DNA from: Planctomycetota bacterium
Lineage (GTDB): Bacteria > Planctomycetota > Planctomycetia > Planctomycetales > Planctomycetaceae
NCBI GenBank assembly: GCA_023417655.1
Contig: JAEZFD010000063.1
Coordinates: 121,803 to 185,802, forward strand
Direction: 5' to 3'
Length of the DNA stretch: 64,000 nucleotides
Numbering within the stretch: position 1 is the first letter of the stretch; every line of letters begins with the position of its first letter. Under the pieces are notes generated by a model. It ran no database searches. It worked only from the letters and a program-made list of their open reading frames with translations, and had not been told where the DNA came from. A program made the translations under genes and the position numbers. Positions 46,949 to 54,159 of the stretch are shown here, piece by piece.

Positions 46949-46956
46949 AGCGGACG

Positions 46957-47814
46957 ATGCAGCAAATCACTCTCCACGAAAGAGTCGACAACTGGGCAGA
47001 CAACCTGACGGTGGATCACGAACAGCGGATTGTCTGTAACGTGGCACTGGCCGGGACGCTCTCCCGCAACGGCTATCGCTACTCAGAAGAGGCGCTGGAA
47101 GCAGCGGTCTCTCTCTACGAGAACCGGCCGGTCTTTCTTGACCATGCGGCTGCCCGTTCCGGACCACTCGATCGGAGCACACGCGATCTAGTTGGAACGG
47201 TGGTGAATGCGCGGTATTTCCAGTCGCGCATCCGCGGGGACATTCGCGTGCTTGATACCGAGGCCGGTCAGACGTTTCTGAAACTCGTCGAGTCGGAAAC
47301 GCCGGGAGTCGGGATGTCGCACGTCGTCATGGCGCAGCGTGGTGCCGACGGCAAAGTGGTCGACAAGATTCTGAATGTGCTGTCGGTTGATGCGGTCATC
47401 AACCCGGCCACAACAGACACGTTCCGGGAATCGGCAGACGGCCTTTGCACGGGGGGGACGGCCTGTGAGTCCTGCACCCGAAAACTGGTTCAACTCGATC
47501 AGGAACGCGTGCGGCTGGAAGAGCAGAAGCGCGAACTCGCGCGGCAGCTGACACAACTGCAGGACCGCGAACAGGTCGAGCGACTGCTGCAGGAATTCGC
47601 GCTCCCGGCGGATGCGGTGACCGATTGCTTCCGGGAACAGCTGCGTCAGAGTTCTTCAGACGCAACGCGACGGGCGCTGATCGCGGATCGACAGCGTCTG
47701 CTTTCCGAAGCCCGACGTGGTTCACGTCCGCTCAGCTTCGACCGCCCCGGGGGGCAGGAACCGCAGCAGGTCACAGCAGACTTTCTTCGCGTGCTGCGTC
47801 GAACCGCCCGCTAA
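46957..47814 (+). CDS. Phage prohead-protease-like protein with coiled-coil (scaffold-like) tail
   Basis: The 285-residue product resembles phage prohead maturation proteases: NGYRYSEEALEAAVSLYENRPVF at 39-60 precedes a candidate catalytic His63 in FLDHAA, GVGMSH at 117-122 gives candidate Ser121, and VLSVDAVINPATT at 141-153 is the late strand typical of the family. A Cys cluster (CTGGTACESC, residues 164-173) leads into a strong coiled coil at about 178-215, as in protease-scaffold fusions. The ATG at 46957 is preceded by GGAG inside a hairpin. It is the first gene of a three-gene head module: decoration-like and capsid-like genes follow. No portal or terminase gene lies upstream; ftsH is divergent. 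The catalytic triad is assigned by pattern only. Confidence 0.75.
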   Translation: MQQITLHERVDNWADNLTVDHEQRIVCNVALAGTLSRNGYRYSEEALEAAVSLYENRPVFLDHAAARSGPLDRSTRDLVGTVVNARYFQSRIRGDIRVLDTEAGQTFLKLVESETPGVGMSHVVMAQRGADGKVVDKILNVLSVDAVINPATTDTFRESADGLCTGGTACESCTRKLVQLDQERVRLEEQKRELARQLTQLQDREQVERLLQEFALPADAVTDCFREQLRQSSSDATRRALIADRQRLLSEARRGSRPLSFDRPGGQEPQQVTADFLRVLRRTAR

Positions 47815-47836
47815 CTCGGTTCGGCGGTTCTTTTTT
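47801..47836 (+). terminator. Terminator overlapping the end of the protease-like gene
   Basis: GAACCGCC (47801-47808) pairs with GGCGGTTC (47823-47830), followed by six Ts (47831-47836). The protease stop codon lies in the loop. It would separate expression of the protease from the downstream head genes unless read through. Confidence 0.75.
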
Positions 47837-47960
47837 CTCGCCGCCCGCTCTGCATGAACCGTTCGAAGTGTGGTTCTGCAGCTGTGCGTTCACAGCGGGC
47901 GCTGCCGTCCCCTGATGTTCCCTTCGCTCCGATCAACCGTTTTCCCTTTTCAGAGAGAGC

Positions 47961-48440
47961 ATGATGAACAAACTTCGATTTCGTTCCGGCCAGGTGCACT
48001 TGCGGAAAGTTCGCGTCGACTCCGCCACAGTGATTGAGGCCGGTGATCTGGTCTGGCTGGACACGGATGATGCGAAACCTGCGTCGGCGTTTACCTGGAC
48101 GACCAATCTGGCAACGACTCAGGGGAACTTTGCTGCCAAGTTTCTCGGTGTCGCACATCAGCCGTCAGCCAGTGGCGAAACGGCGCCGATCTCGATCGAC
48201 GTCAGCTCGGACAGCGTCTACGAGTTTGACGTGGCCTCAGCCGCCTACGAACTCGGTGCTCCCCTCGGACCGGACGAAGGCAGTTCCGCTCTGCAGAACA
48301 AGAAGCTCGAAGCAGCGGTGGCTACCAGTGCGATCGCCCGGTCCGCCGAATTCACCTCAGGGAATGTCGACACCCTGCGTGTGTCGTTCGCTTCTGCATT
48401 CTCGACCACCAGCGCGAACTTGAACGCGCAGATCGGTTAG
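47961..48440 (+). CDS. Capsid decoration (DUF2190-like) protein candidate
   Basis: The 159-residue product is beta-rich and placed exactly where phages keep a head decoration or cement gene, between protease and major capsid. It opens with LRFRSGQVHLRKVRVDSATVI, then EAGDLVWLDTDDAKPAS, GVAHQPSASGETAPISIDV and YELGAPLGPDEGSSALQ. The alternation of V-I-x-A-G-D-L-V, F-L-G-V-A and G-E-T-x-P-I-x-I segments resembles the DUF2190/cement family, which I name with caution. An AGAGAGAG stretch before the ATG supports the start. No signal peptide or membrane segment. A terminator separates it from the protease gene upstream. Confidence 0.55.
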   Translation: MMNKLRFRSGQVHLRKVRVDSATVIEAGDLVWLDTDDAKPASAFTWTTNLATTQGNFAAKFLGVAHQPSASGETAPISIDVSSDSVYEFDVASAAYELGAPLGPDEGSSALQNKKLEAAVATSAIARSAEFTSGNVDTLRVSFASAFSTTSANLNAQIG

Positions 48441-48573
48441 TCACGTTCACGTCGGTCGTCCCGCTTCTTCCCGTTTGACTCATCGCGCCCGCGACTGCTT
48501 CGGAGGGCGCGATTCGTGTGCACCTCGTCCACACGCCTTCACTCTTTTCATCCTTTTGCGGAATGAGGTCTCG

Positions 48574-49773
48574 ATGCAAGGTACGTCACTCAAAGGCCTG
48601 ATTGAGTCTCATGGCTCGGCTGGCTTTTATCACAAGATCGTGGAACTTCTGAACGAGAAGGCGATCTCGCCCGACGATTTCTCTTATTACGAACTGGCCG
48701 ATGCCTGCGGCGTGCTGCCCCGTCTGCGGTCACTGCGTGAATCGGCTTTTCCAGGGCTCGATCCGACAGCCGCGCTCCTGCGGGAATCCAATCCCGGGGT
48801 CAGCAGTCACCTGTTTCAGGTGGTGACTGGGGAACTCATTGGCCGTAAGGTCATTGAGGGCTACTCGGACGAGTCTGGCTTCATTGGCGACAAGCTGGTG
48901 ACGGTCGTTTCGAGCAGCTCGCGCAATTCGAAGATTGCAGGGTTTCGGGCGCTGGCAGGTCCGACTGAAGTGCCGGAAGGTCACCCGTACGAAGAGTCGT
49001 CGTTTGAAGAGAAATTCGTCACGTCTCTCGAATCGAAGCAGGGACGCATTCTCAGCATCAATGAAGAGTTGATTGCCTTCGATCAGACGGGCGAGATTCA
49101 CCGTCGGGCGATGGCACTGGGATATTATTTGCGTCAGGAGCGGGAACGGACGATCGTTCGTGCTGTGACGGATGCGGATGCGAGTGCCGCCCGGTACGTG
49201 TATCGTCCCTCGGGGGTTGGTCAGGCTCTGTATGCGACCAACGGCTCGAACCGGAATTATATCGGTTCGGGGAACACGACCTCGACCAGCTTCGCTGCGG
49301 CGATTCCCCTCGTGGACTGGACCGACGTTGAACAGGCTCTGCACTATCGGGCCACCCAGGTCCGTGATGATCGCATCGACGGTCAGAGTCGTCCGATCAT
49401 CGCTCCCGCCCGGCAGCTGCTGGTCTCCGAACAGTTGCGGGGAACAGCACGCAGCATCGTGCATTCGACCGAAGTGCAGATGTCCACTGACACCGGTGAA
49501 ACGCGGATCGCGAATCCGCTGCATGATGAGCTCGAAGTCCTCAGTTCGCCGTTCATCGACGAACAGGGATCAGACGCCGCCAAGGCCTGGTACATCGGTG
49601 ATTTCCGGCGTCAGTTCCTCTGGACCGAGATCTGGCCGGTCCAGACGTTCCTGCAGCGGACCGAAAGCACAGCGGCTTTTGATCGTGACGTCGTGCTGCG
49701 GGTGAAAGCTCGCTACTTCGGTGGCGTCAGCTCCGTCGATACAGCCTTCGTCACGAAGGTGACCGGAGCGTGA
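48574..49773 (+). CDS. Phage major-capsid-like protein (HK97-fold candidate)
   Basis: The 399-residue product has no signal or membrane segment and no Cys-rich or enzymatic motif. Its position after a prohead-protease-like and a decoration-like gene, its size, and its make-up (helical N-terminal 60 residues, then SSHLFQVVTGELIGRKVIEG, DKLVTVVSSSSRN, EEKFVTSLESKQGRILSINEE, a long central helix region AMALGYYLRQERERTIVRAV, and a C-terminal half ending DRDVVLRVKARYFGG) are all as expected for a major head protein. The late DVVLRVKARYFGGVSSVDT strand resembles the end of other phage capsid proteins. GAGG at 48565-48568 supports ATG 48574; the open frame upstream to 48475 is non-coding. A strong terminator follows at once. 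Confidence 0.7.
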   Translation: MQGTSLKGLIESHGSAGFYHKIVELLNEKAISPDDFSYYELADACGVLPRLRSLRESAFPGLDPTAALLRESNPGVSSHLFQVVTGELIGRKVIEGYSDESGFIGDKLVTVVSSSSRNSKIAGFRALAGPTEVPEGHPYEESSFEEKFVTSLESKQGRILSINEELIAFDQTGEIHRRAMALGYYLRQERERTIVRAVTDADASAARYVYRPSGVGQALYATNGSNRNYIGSGNTTSTSFAAAIPLVDWTDVEQALHYRATQVRDDRIDGQSRPIIAPARQLLVSEQLRGTARSIVHSTEVQMSTDTGETRIANPLHDELEVLSSPFIDEQGSDAAKAWYIGDFRRQFLWTEIWPVQTFLQRTESTAAFDRDVVLRVKARYFGGVSSVDTAFVTKVTGA

Positions 49774-49828
49774 TTTCGCCCGTGTGTTGGCTGAACTGAG
49801 TTGAGCCGAATTCGTGTCCGAACTGCGG

Positions 49829-49861
49829 CGCCATCCGTTGAAAGACGGATGGCGTTTTTTT
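49829..49861 (+). terminator. Strong terminator closing the head module
   Basis: CGCCATCCGT (49829-49838) pairs perfectly with ACGGATGGCG (49845-49854) around TGAAAG, followed by seven Ts at 49855-49861. It lies 56 bases after the capsid-like stop. Confidence 0.95.
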
Positions 49862-49940
49862 GTCTCTGGGACAGCTCTGAGGAGATTGGCTACATTACCA
49901 TGCGACCTTCAGTCACTCTGATGAGCGACGCACGCCTCGC

Positions 49941-50447
49941 ATGATGAACACAGAAAACGGAACGTCAGTCATGGGAACGGATGCCCCGAATCTCCAGTCA
50001 CCATCCCAGCCAGCAAAACAGACGAATCGACGACTGCTCCTCGCGATTTTCCTGATCGCTCTTGGATGGATCGGGTTCATCCTGTTCATGGTGATCTGGT
50101 ATTCCAACCCCGTCACGCTGAATGAACTGCAGATTTTGTCGTCCACTCAGATTGCCGCTGGTCGAGTGATCGGTCCACATACGATCACTCGGGATGAAGC
50201 GGCGGGGGTATGGCCGTTCGAAGGACGGGATCAGATCGAAATCGTGAATCTCGCCGCAACGCCAGCAAAGCAGGGAGAGACTTATGTCTTTCCACTGATC
50301 CCGTTTTTGCAGGACGGGCGACCGGTTGAGGGGGCATATGAGATCACACCCACCCGACTGCCAGGCGAGTTGCCGTTGATCTATCCGACGGGCGAAGAAA
50401 CGACTCGGCAGCTGAAGAAGATTCTGTTGAATCAGCGACAGCCGTAA
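49941..50447 (+). CDS. Single-pass membrane protein of unknown function
   Basis: The 168-residue product has a polar Ser/Gln/Pro-rich N-terminus, one strong hydrophobic helix at about 32-54 (LLLAIFLIALGWIGFILFMV) and a periplasmic domain of about 110 residues including AAGRVIGPHTITRDEA, IEIVNLAATPAKQGETYVFP and LIYPTGEETTRQLKKILLN. No family is recognised. Three possible starts exist (49941, 49944, 49971). It is convergent with the DUF6263-like lipoprotein gene, 25 bases apart. It begins 80 bases after the head-module terminator; nothing in its sequence links it to that module. Confidence 0.65.
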   Translation: MMNTENGTSVMGTDAPNLQSPSQPAKQTNRRLLLAIFLIALGWIGFILFMVIWYSNPVTLNELQILSSTQIAAGRVIGPHTITRDEAAGVWPFEGRDQIEIVNLAATPAKQGETYVFPLIPFLQDGRPVEGAYEITPTRLPGELPLIYPTGEETTRQLKKILLNQRQP

Positions 50448-50472
50448 CCGCCTCAAGGTGCGGTCTTCAAGC

Positions 50473-51567
50473 TTACTGCTCGCCGCTGACCTGCTGAATC
50501 ACCTGTTCCCGTGGAGCCCCGACGATGGTGGGGGTACCGGAAGAATTCGGTGGGTAGGTCTCGATCGTCGTCGTCATTCGCTTTGTCTGCTTGAACTGGA
50601 CCGAGTTCGGCAGCGTCACGGTCATATCAACCTGGCGATCGATTCGGCTTTCCTTCGGCAGACCGGTTTCGCGGTAAAGGACGCAACTCCCAAGTGTGTG
50701 TCCGCCGTTGACAACGACACTGACCCCGGACGCATTCAGATTATTCAATGTCGTCGAGGGAGAGATGGTTCCCCGAATGTCGATCGTCGCCATCTGCCCT
50801 GTCAGTTCCTTCAGGGTATACAGGTTATTGACGATCATCGGTAACGGACGTGTGACGTGCTGCTGACGCTCCCAGGAATCGCCGGGAGAAGTCTGCTGCC
50901 CGAACGGAAGCAGACCAATCGTGTTATCGACGAAGTTGGCAATCCCTGTGTCGCCAGAGCCGGCTTCGATTCCGAGGACGACATCCTGTCGTTGTTCCTG
51001 TGGCACTGCTTTCAGACACCGCCCAAGAAATTCAGAGAGCCCGTCCACTTCAACGATCTGATTGTCTTCACCGATCCAGAACTTGAACCCGTCATTGATC
51101 ATGTTTCGATATGCGGTGGCCACTGGGGCGATCTCGTTTGCCGGGAGAGTCGAATCGAACTCCAGAACATCATCGGCGATCTGATGCTGATACCGGATCC
51201 GGTCATAGCGGACCGACAGCTTCAACCGGTCCTGCTGCTGGTCGACCACCTGAATCGCAAGCAAGGTTTCAAGTTTGGAATAACTCTGCTGAGGCGTACT
51301 GCTCAGCGATTGCTGAGTCAGTTCCTGCACAACAGTTTTGCGGAGCGGAAACTGGTCGCCGACTTTGACGTTCAGTTTCAGGCTCGCAGCCGCTGGAGCA
51401 TTGACCAGTCGCAGGGGAGAAGCACCCTCGGGCGGCTTCGCGTCATCGGTCATCCACGCAGGGAGTTCAACCTGTGACTTCCGTTCCTCGGACTTCTGGC
51501 ACCCGACACAGAGAACGGTAGTTAACAGCAGCCAGGCAATAGGTTTGCAAAATTCATGAATCCGCAT
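50473..51567 (-). CDS. DUF6263-like lipoprotein
   Basis: From ATG 51567 the protein has a lipoprotein-like signal ending TVLCVGC, with Cys23 as the anchor, and 364 residues in all. The body repeats a pattern of paired strands: LKLNVKVGDQFPLRKTVVQELTQ, LETLLAIQVVDQQQDRLKLSVRYDRIRY and later LNASGVSVVVNGGHTLGSCV with SRIDRQVDMTVTLP, which is how DUF6263 proteins look in planctomycetes. They are expected at the periplasmic face of a membrane and have no known activity. A longer frame to 51624 would put 19 polar residues before the signal and is not used. Convergent with the upstream small membrane protein. Confidence 0.72.
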   Translation of the reverse strand: MRIHEFCKPIAWLLLTTVLCVGCQKSEERKSQVELPAWMTDDAKPPEGASPLRLVNAPAAASLKLNVKVGDQFPLRKTVVQELTQQSLSSTPQQSYSKLETLLAIQVVDQQQDRLKLSVRYDRIRYQHQIADDVLEFDSTLPANEIAPVATAYRNMINDGFKFWIGEDNQIVEVDGLSEFLGRCLKAVPQEQRQDVVLGIEAGSGDTGIANFVDNTIGLLPFGQQTSPGDSWERQQHVTRPLPMIVNNLYTLKELTGQMATIDIRGTISPSTTLNNLNASGVSVVVNGGHTLGSCVLYRETGLPKESRIDRQVDMTVTLPNSVQFKQTKRMTTTIETYPPNSSGTPTIVGAPREQVIQQVSGEQ

Positions 51568-51809
51568 GGCATCCTCCGTGACGCACGAGTCCACCCGATC
51601 CCGGGTGACGCGGAAAGTTAACATGCACCCGGGAGAGAGGGCCAGACGAGCTTCTCTGCATTTGCCGGAATGCGAGCAGGTGAAATCGTGAAGAGACGAT
51701 TCACTTCAATGGGGCATGATATGGTGAGTTGGCGAAGTGGGAGGTTTGGGCTGAGTCCTAAAGAGGCTTTCCGATGCTACTTTCAGCGATGGACTCGGAG
51801 TTGAGAGTC

Positions 51810-52664
51810 TCAGGAGTTGAGGCGAACGGCATCGGCCAGTGCCAGCCGCGCATCGGGCCATTGCGGAACGAGTTCCAGCAGTCCACGCGTGCGGGAGCTG
51901 TCGCACCGTTTATTGAGAGCCTGATCGCTCCCTTGGTCGAATTGGGGGGCTGGAGCGCCGACAATTTCGGCGAGTGCAGTGTAAAAGTCTCTGCGTCGGA
52001 GCGGAGTTCCATCTGTCAGCAAGAGAGGTGTCTCGGTCAGTGGGCTCGCGGACAGTTTCAGCACGGCCTCAGCCGCATCGTCGACGTGAATCAGGTTGAG
52101 CCACGCGTCAGGGTTGCCAGTGAATGGAACGCCGGCTCTGAGCTGATCAACACGGGCCAGAAACCGCCCGGGACCATAGATTCCGGCCAGTCTTAAACTG
52201 ACGGCCGAGTGGAACCAACCTTCTTTCAGTCTCTGCTGAATGACGTTTTCAGCATCGAGACAGATCTGACCTCCTTCGGTCGTTGGGTGGCACTCCGAGG
52301 ATTCATTGACGATCTCTCCGGCGTCCTGCCCATAGACACTCGTGCTTGAGATCGCGATTAGGCGGGGGATCTTCCCACGAATTGCCTGCAGGGCATTGTC
52401 GAGTCCATTGACGTAGACCGTTCGTTTATCCGGCTTCGCTGCGCGGTCATATCCGACTGCGAACAGACAGACGTCCGCGGCTGGGAGAACACTCAGTGAA
52501 GAAGGATCGGTCACGTCTCCGGCGATGACGTCAATGCCCAGTTCTCGCCAGTCCTGTCTCCGATCAGGCGATCGGGTGAGTGCGGCCACGGTGTGTCCGG
52601 CGTCCCGCCATCGACGGGCAGCACGCTCTCCGAGATATCCGCAACCGACAATCAGGACTCGCAC
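51810..52664 (-). CDS. YeeZ-like NAD(P)-dependent epimerase/dehydrogenase
   Basis: The product (284 residues from GTG 52664) is an atypical short-chain dehydrogenase. The N-terminus VRVLIVGCGYLGERAARRW gives the GxGxxG nucleotide-binding fold with the GCGYLG variant seen in YeeZ-type proteins, followed by TVAALTRSPDRRQ, then the SSTSVYGQ segment with the active-site Tyr and a C-terminal LNLIHVDDAAEAVLKL as in sugar-nucleotide epimerases. The Lys of YxxxK is not obvious, so catalysis may be altered. The open frame continues 118 codons upstream but overlaps the PQQ-propeller gene in another phase and lacks fold signals; the GTG start leaves a 49-base gap. Substrate unknown. Confidence 0.85.
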   Translation of the reverse strand: MRVLIVGCGYLGERAARRWRDAGHTVAALTRSPDRRQDWRELGIDVIAGDVTDPSSLSVLPAADVCLFAVGYDRAAKPDKRTVYVNGLDNALQAIRGKIPRLIAISSTSVYGQDAGEIVNESSECHPTTEGGQICLDAENVIQQRLKEGWFHSAVSLRLAGIYGPGRFLARVDQLRAGVPFTGNPDAWLNLIHVDDAAEAVLKLSASPLTETPLLLTDGTPLRRRDFYTALAEIVGAPAPQFDQGSDQALNKRCDSSRTRGLLELVPQWPDARLALADAVRLNS

Positions 52665-52713
52665 GGGACGACTTTCTTTGAGAATTCCAGTGAAGTGGAT
52701 CCGGCCGGCGGAA

Positions 52714-53988
52714 TCATGGTTTGCCGAAGCAGTACAGAGTTTCCACTCGCTCGTCATCGATCTGCTCCGCGACACGGACGTACATCCGGCGATTGCAGAC
52801 GGTGGGAGTCGCATATCCACTGTCCCCCAGTTTGGTCTGGAAGACCTCTTCGAACTTTTGGGGGTTGTCACGAAACGCGACGAACTTCCCACGTTCGTCA
52901 ATCTGATAAATGATTCCGTCGGCGAGAATCGGTGAGGCACTGGTCGGTCCGCACAAGCGGGTTTTCCACATTTGTTCGCCGTCACTGGTCCTCCAGCAGA
53001 AAGCGATTCCCGTGTCATTCACCGCGTACAGGTATCCATTGCTGACAAGGAGTGACTGCTCATAGCAACGTTCCTTCTGGTTCCAGAGGACGGTGGCTTT
53101 GGTGCCATCGATTTTCACGGCGAGTGTGTCAGCTCCGGGGAATCCACCGCTGGCGAAGACCAGATTCCCTTCCCAGACCAGCGTGCCGCAGGTCGCGGCG
53201 GTCGCCCCGGGAACGCTCCAGAGATTCTTTCCGGTCAGGGGATCGAAGGCCTGGACCTCGTCGCCTCCGGAGAGCAGAAGCTGATCCCGATTTTCGATTC
53301 GGGCCACGATCGGAGAGGAATAAGAGGTCTTCTCACGGGGGATCTGCCAGACGGTCTTGAGCGTCTTCTGGTCGAATGCGATGAGCTTTCCCTCTTCAAA
53401 CTCGGAGGCCACGATGACCAGAGACTGGTAGAGCAGAGGAGAGAGCCCGATTCCGAATCGATACTTCTGCGGAAGATACGGAGCCGCGGTGATCTGCTTG
53501 AGGACTTTTCCATCGAGCGACAACTTCACCAGTTGCATGCGATCATGATTTTCGAAGAGGGCGAAGAGCTCCGTCCCGTTACAGGCGATTGTCGACGAAG
53601 CATAAGTGTTCGCCTTGTGAATTGGGGCAAAGCCCCCTGTGTTCACAACTGTTGACCACAGCACCTGACCATCCTTTTCGCGGAGGCAGAGGACTGACTG
53701 CGTCTTCTTTGAAACGTCGGCAGTTGTCAGAAAGATGCGCCCGCCGAAAATGACAGGGGAGGAGTGCCCCTGTCCCTGCAGACGGACCTTCCAGATCACA
53801 TTTTCGTCCGGTCCCATGCGATTCGGGAGATTCTGCCCGGGTGAGGCAATGTTCTTCCCTGAAGGACCGCGCCACACAGGCCATTCTTCCGCATTCGCTG
53901 GCGATGTGTTCAGGCAATACCCGACCAGCATTGCGAGGAGAAATGAGAGGAACCGTGGTCCGCCGTGTCGAATCATGAGGTTCGCCAT
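52714..53988 (-). CDS. Exported PQQ-type beta-propeller protein
   Basis: The 424-residue product has a Sec signal (cleavage after SPANA) and then the repeats of an eight-bladed quinoprotein-like propeller: EEWPVWRGPSGKN at the start, CLREKDGQVLWSTVVN, AFDQKTLKTVWQIPR, AFDPLTGKNLWSV, CWRTSDGEQMWKTRL, each with the closing Trp. These W-motif repeats do not by themselves prove PQQ binding; planctomycete genomes carry many such proteins, thought to scaffold or sense at the cell surface. The start at 53988 has an in-frame alternative at 53976. It probably shares a transcript with the downstream YeeZ-like gene. Confidence 0.88.
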   Translation of the reverse strand: MANLMIRHGGPRFLSFLLAMLVGYCLNTSPANAEEWPVWRGPSGKNIASPGQNLPNRMGPDENVIWKVRLQGQGHSSPVIFGGRIFLTTADVSKKTQSVLCLREKDGQVLWSTVVNTGGFAPIHKANTYASSTIACNGTELFALFENHDRMQLVKLSLDGKVLKQITAAPYLPQKYRFGIGLSPLLYQSLVIVASEFEEGKLIAFDQKTLKTVWQIPREKTSYSSPIVARIENRDQLLLSGGDEVQAFDPLTGKNLWSVPGATAATCGTLVWEGNLVFASGGFPGADTLAVKIDGTKATVLWNQKERCYEQSLLVSNGYLYAVNDTGIAFCWRTSDGEQMWKTRLCGPTSASPILADGIIYQIDERGKFVAFRDNPQKFEEVFQTKLGDSGYATPTVCNRRMYVRVAEQIDDERVETLYCFGKP

Positions 53989-54159
53989 CGGGAATGAGCA
54001 GGAATGAGCGAGAATGAGGCTGGGGACAAGGGAGCGCAGTGGCGACTCTCCACGAAACTTTGTGTTGTGTGAATTCGCTCGGAACAGGATACTTAGCGTT
54101 GGTCCTTCCCACCACCCGTCGTCTGTCGTTTCTCGTCTGCCCGGGATCGCTTTGAGTTC

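Noticed and set aside
46565..49861. Complete prophage
   Set aside because: No portal, terminase, tail, lysis or integrase gene and no flanking attachment repeat visible.
52665..53018. N-terminal extension of the YeeZ-like protein into the PQQ-propeller gene
   Set aside because: The nucleotide-binding strand begins at the GTG at 52664; the upstream part overlaps a real gene in another phase.
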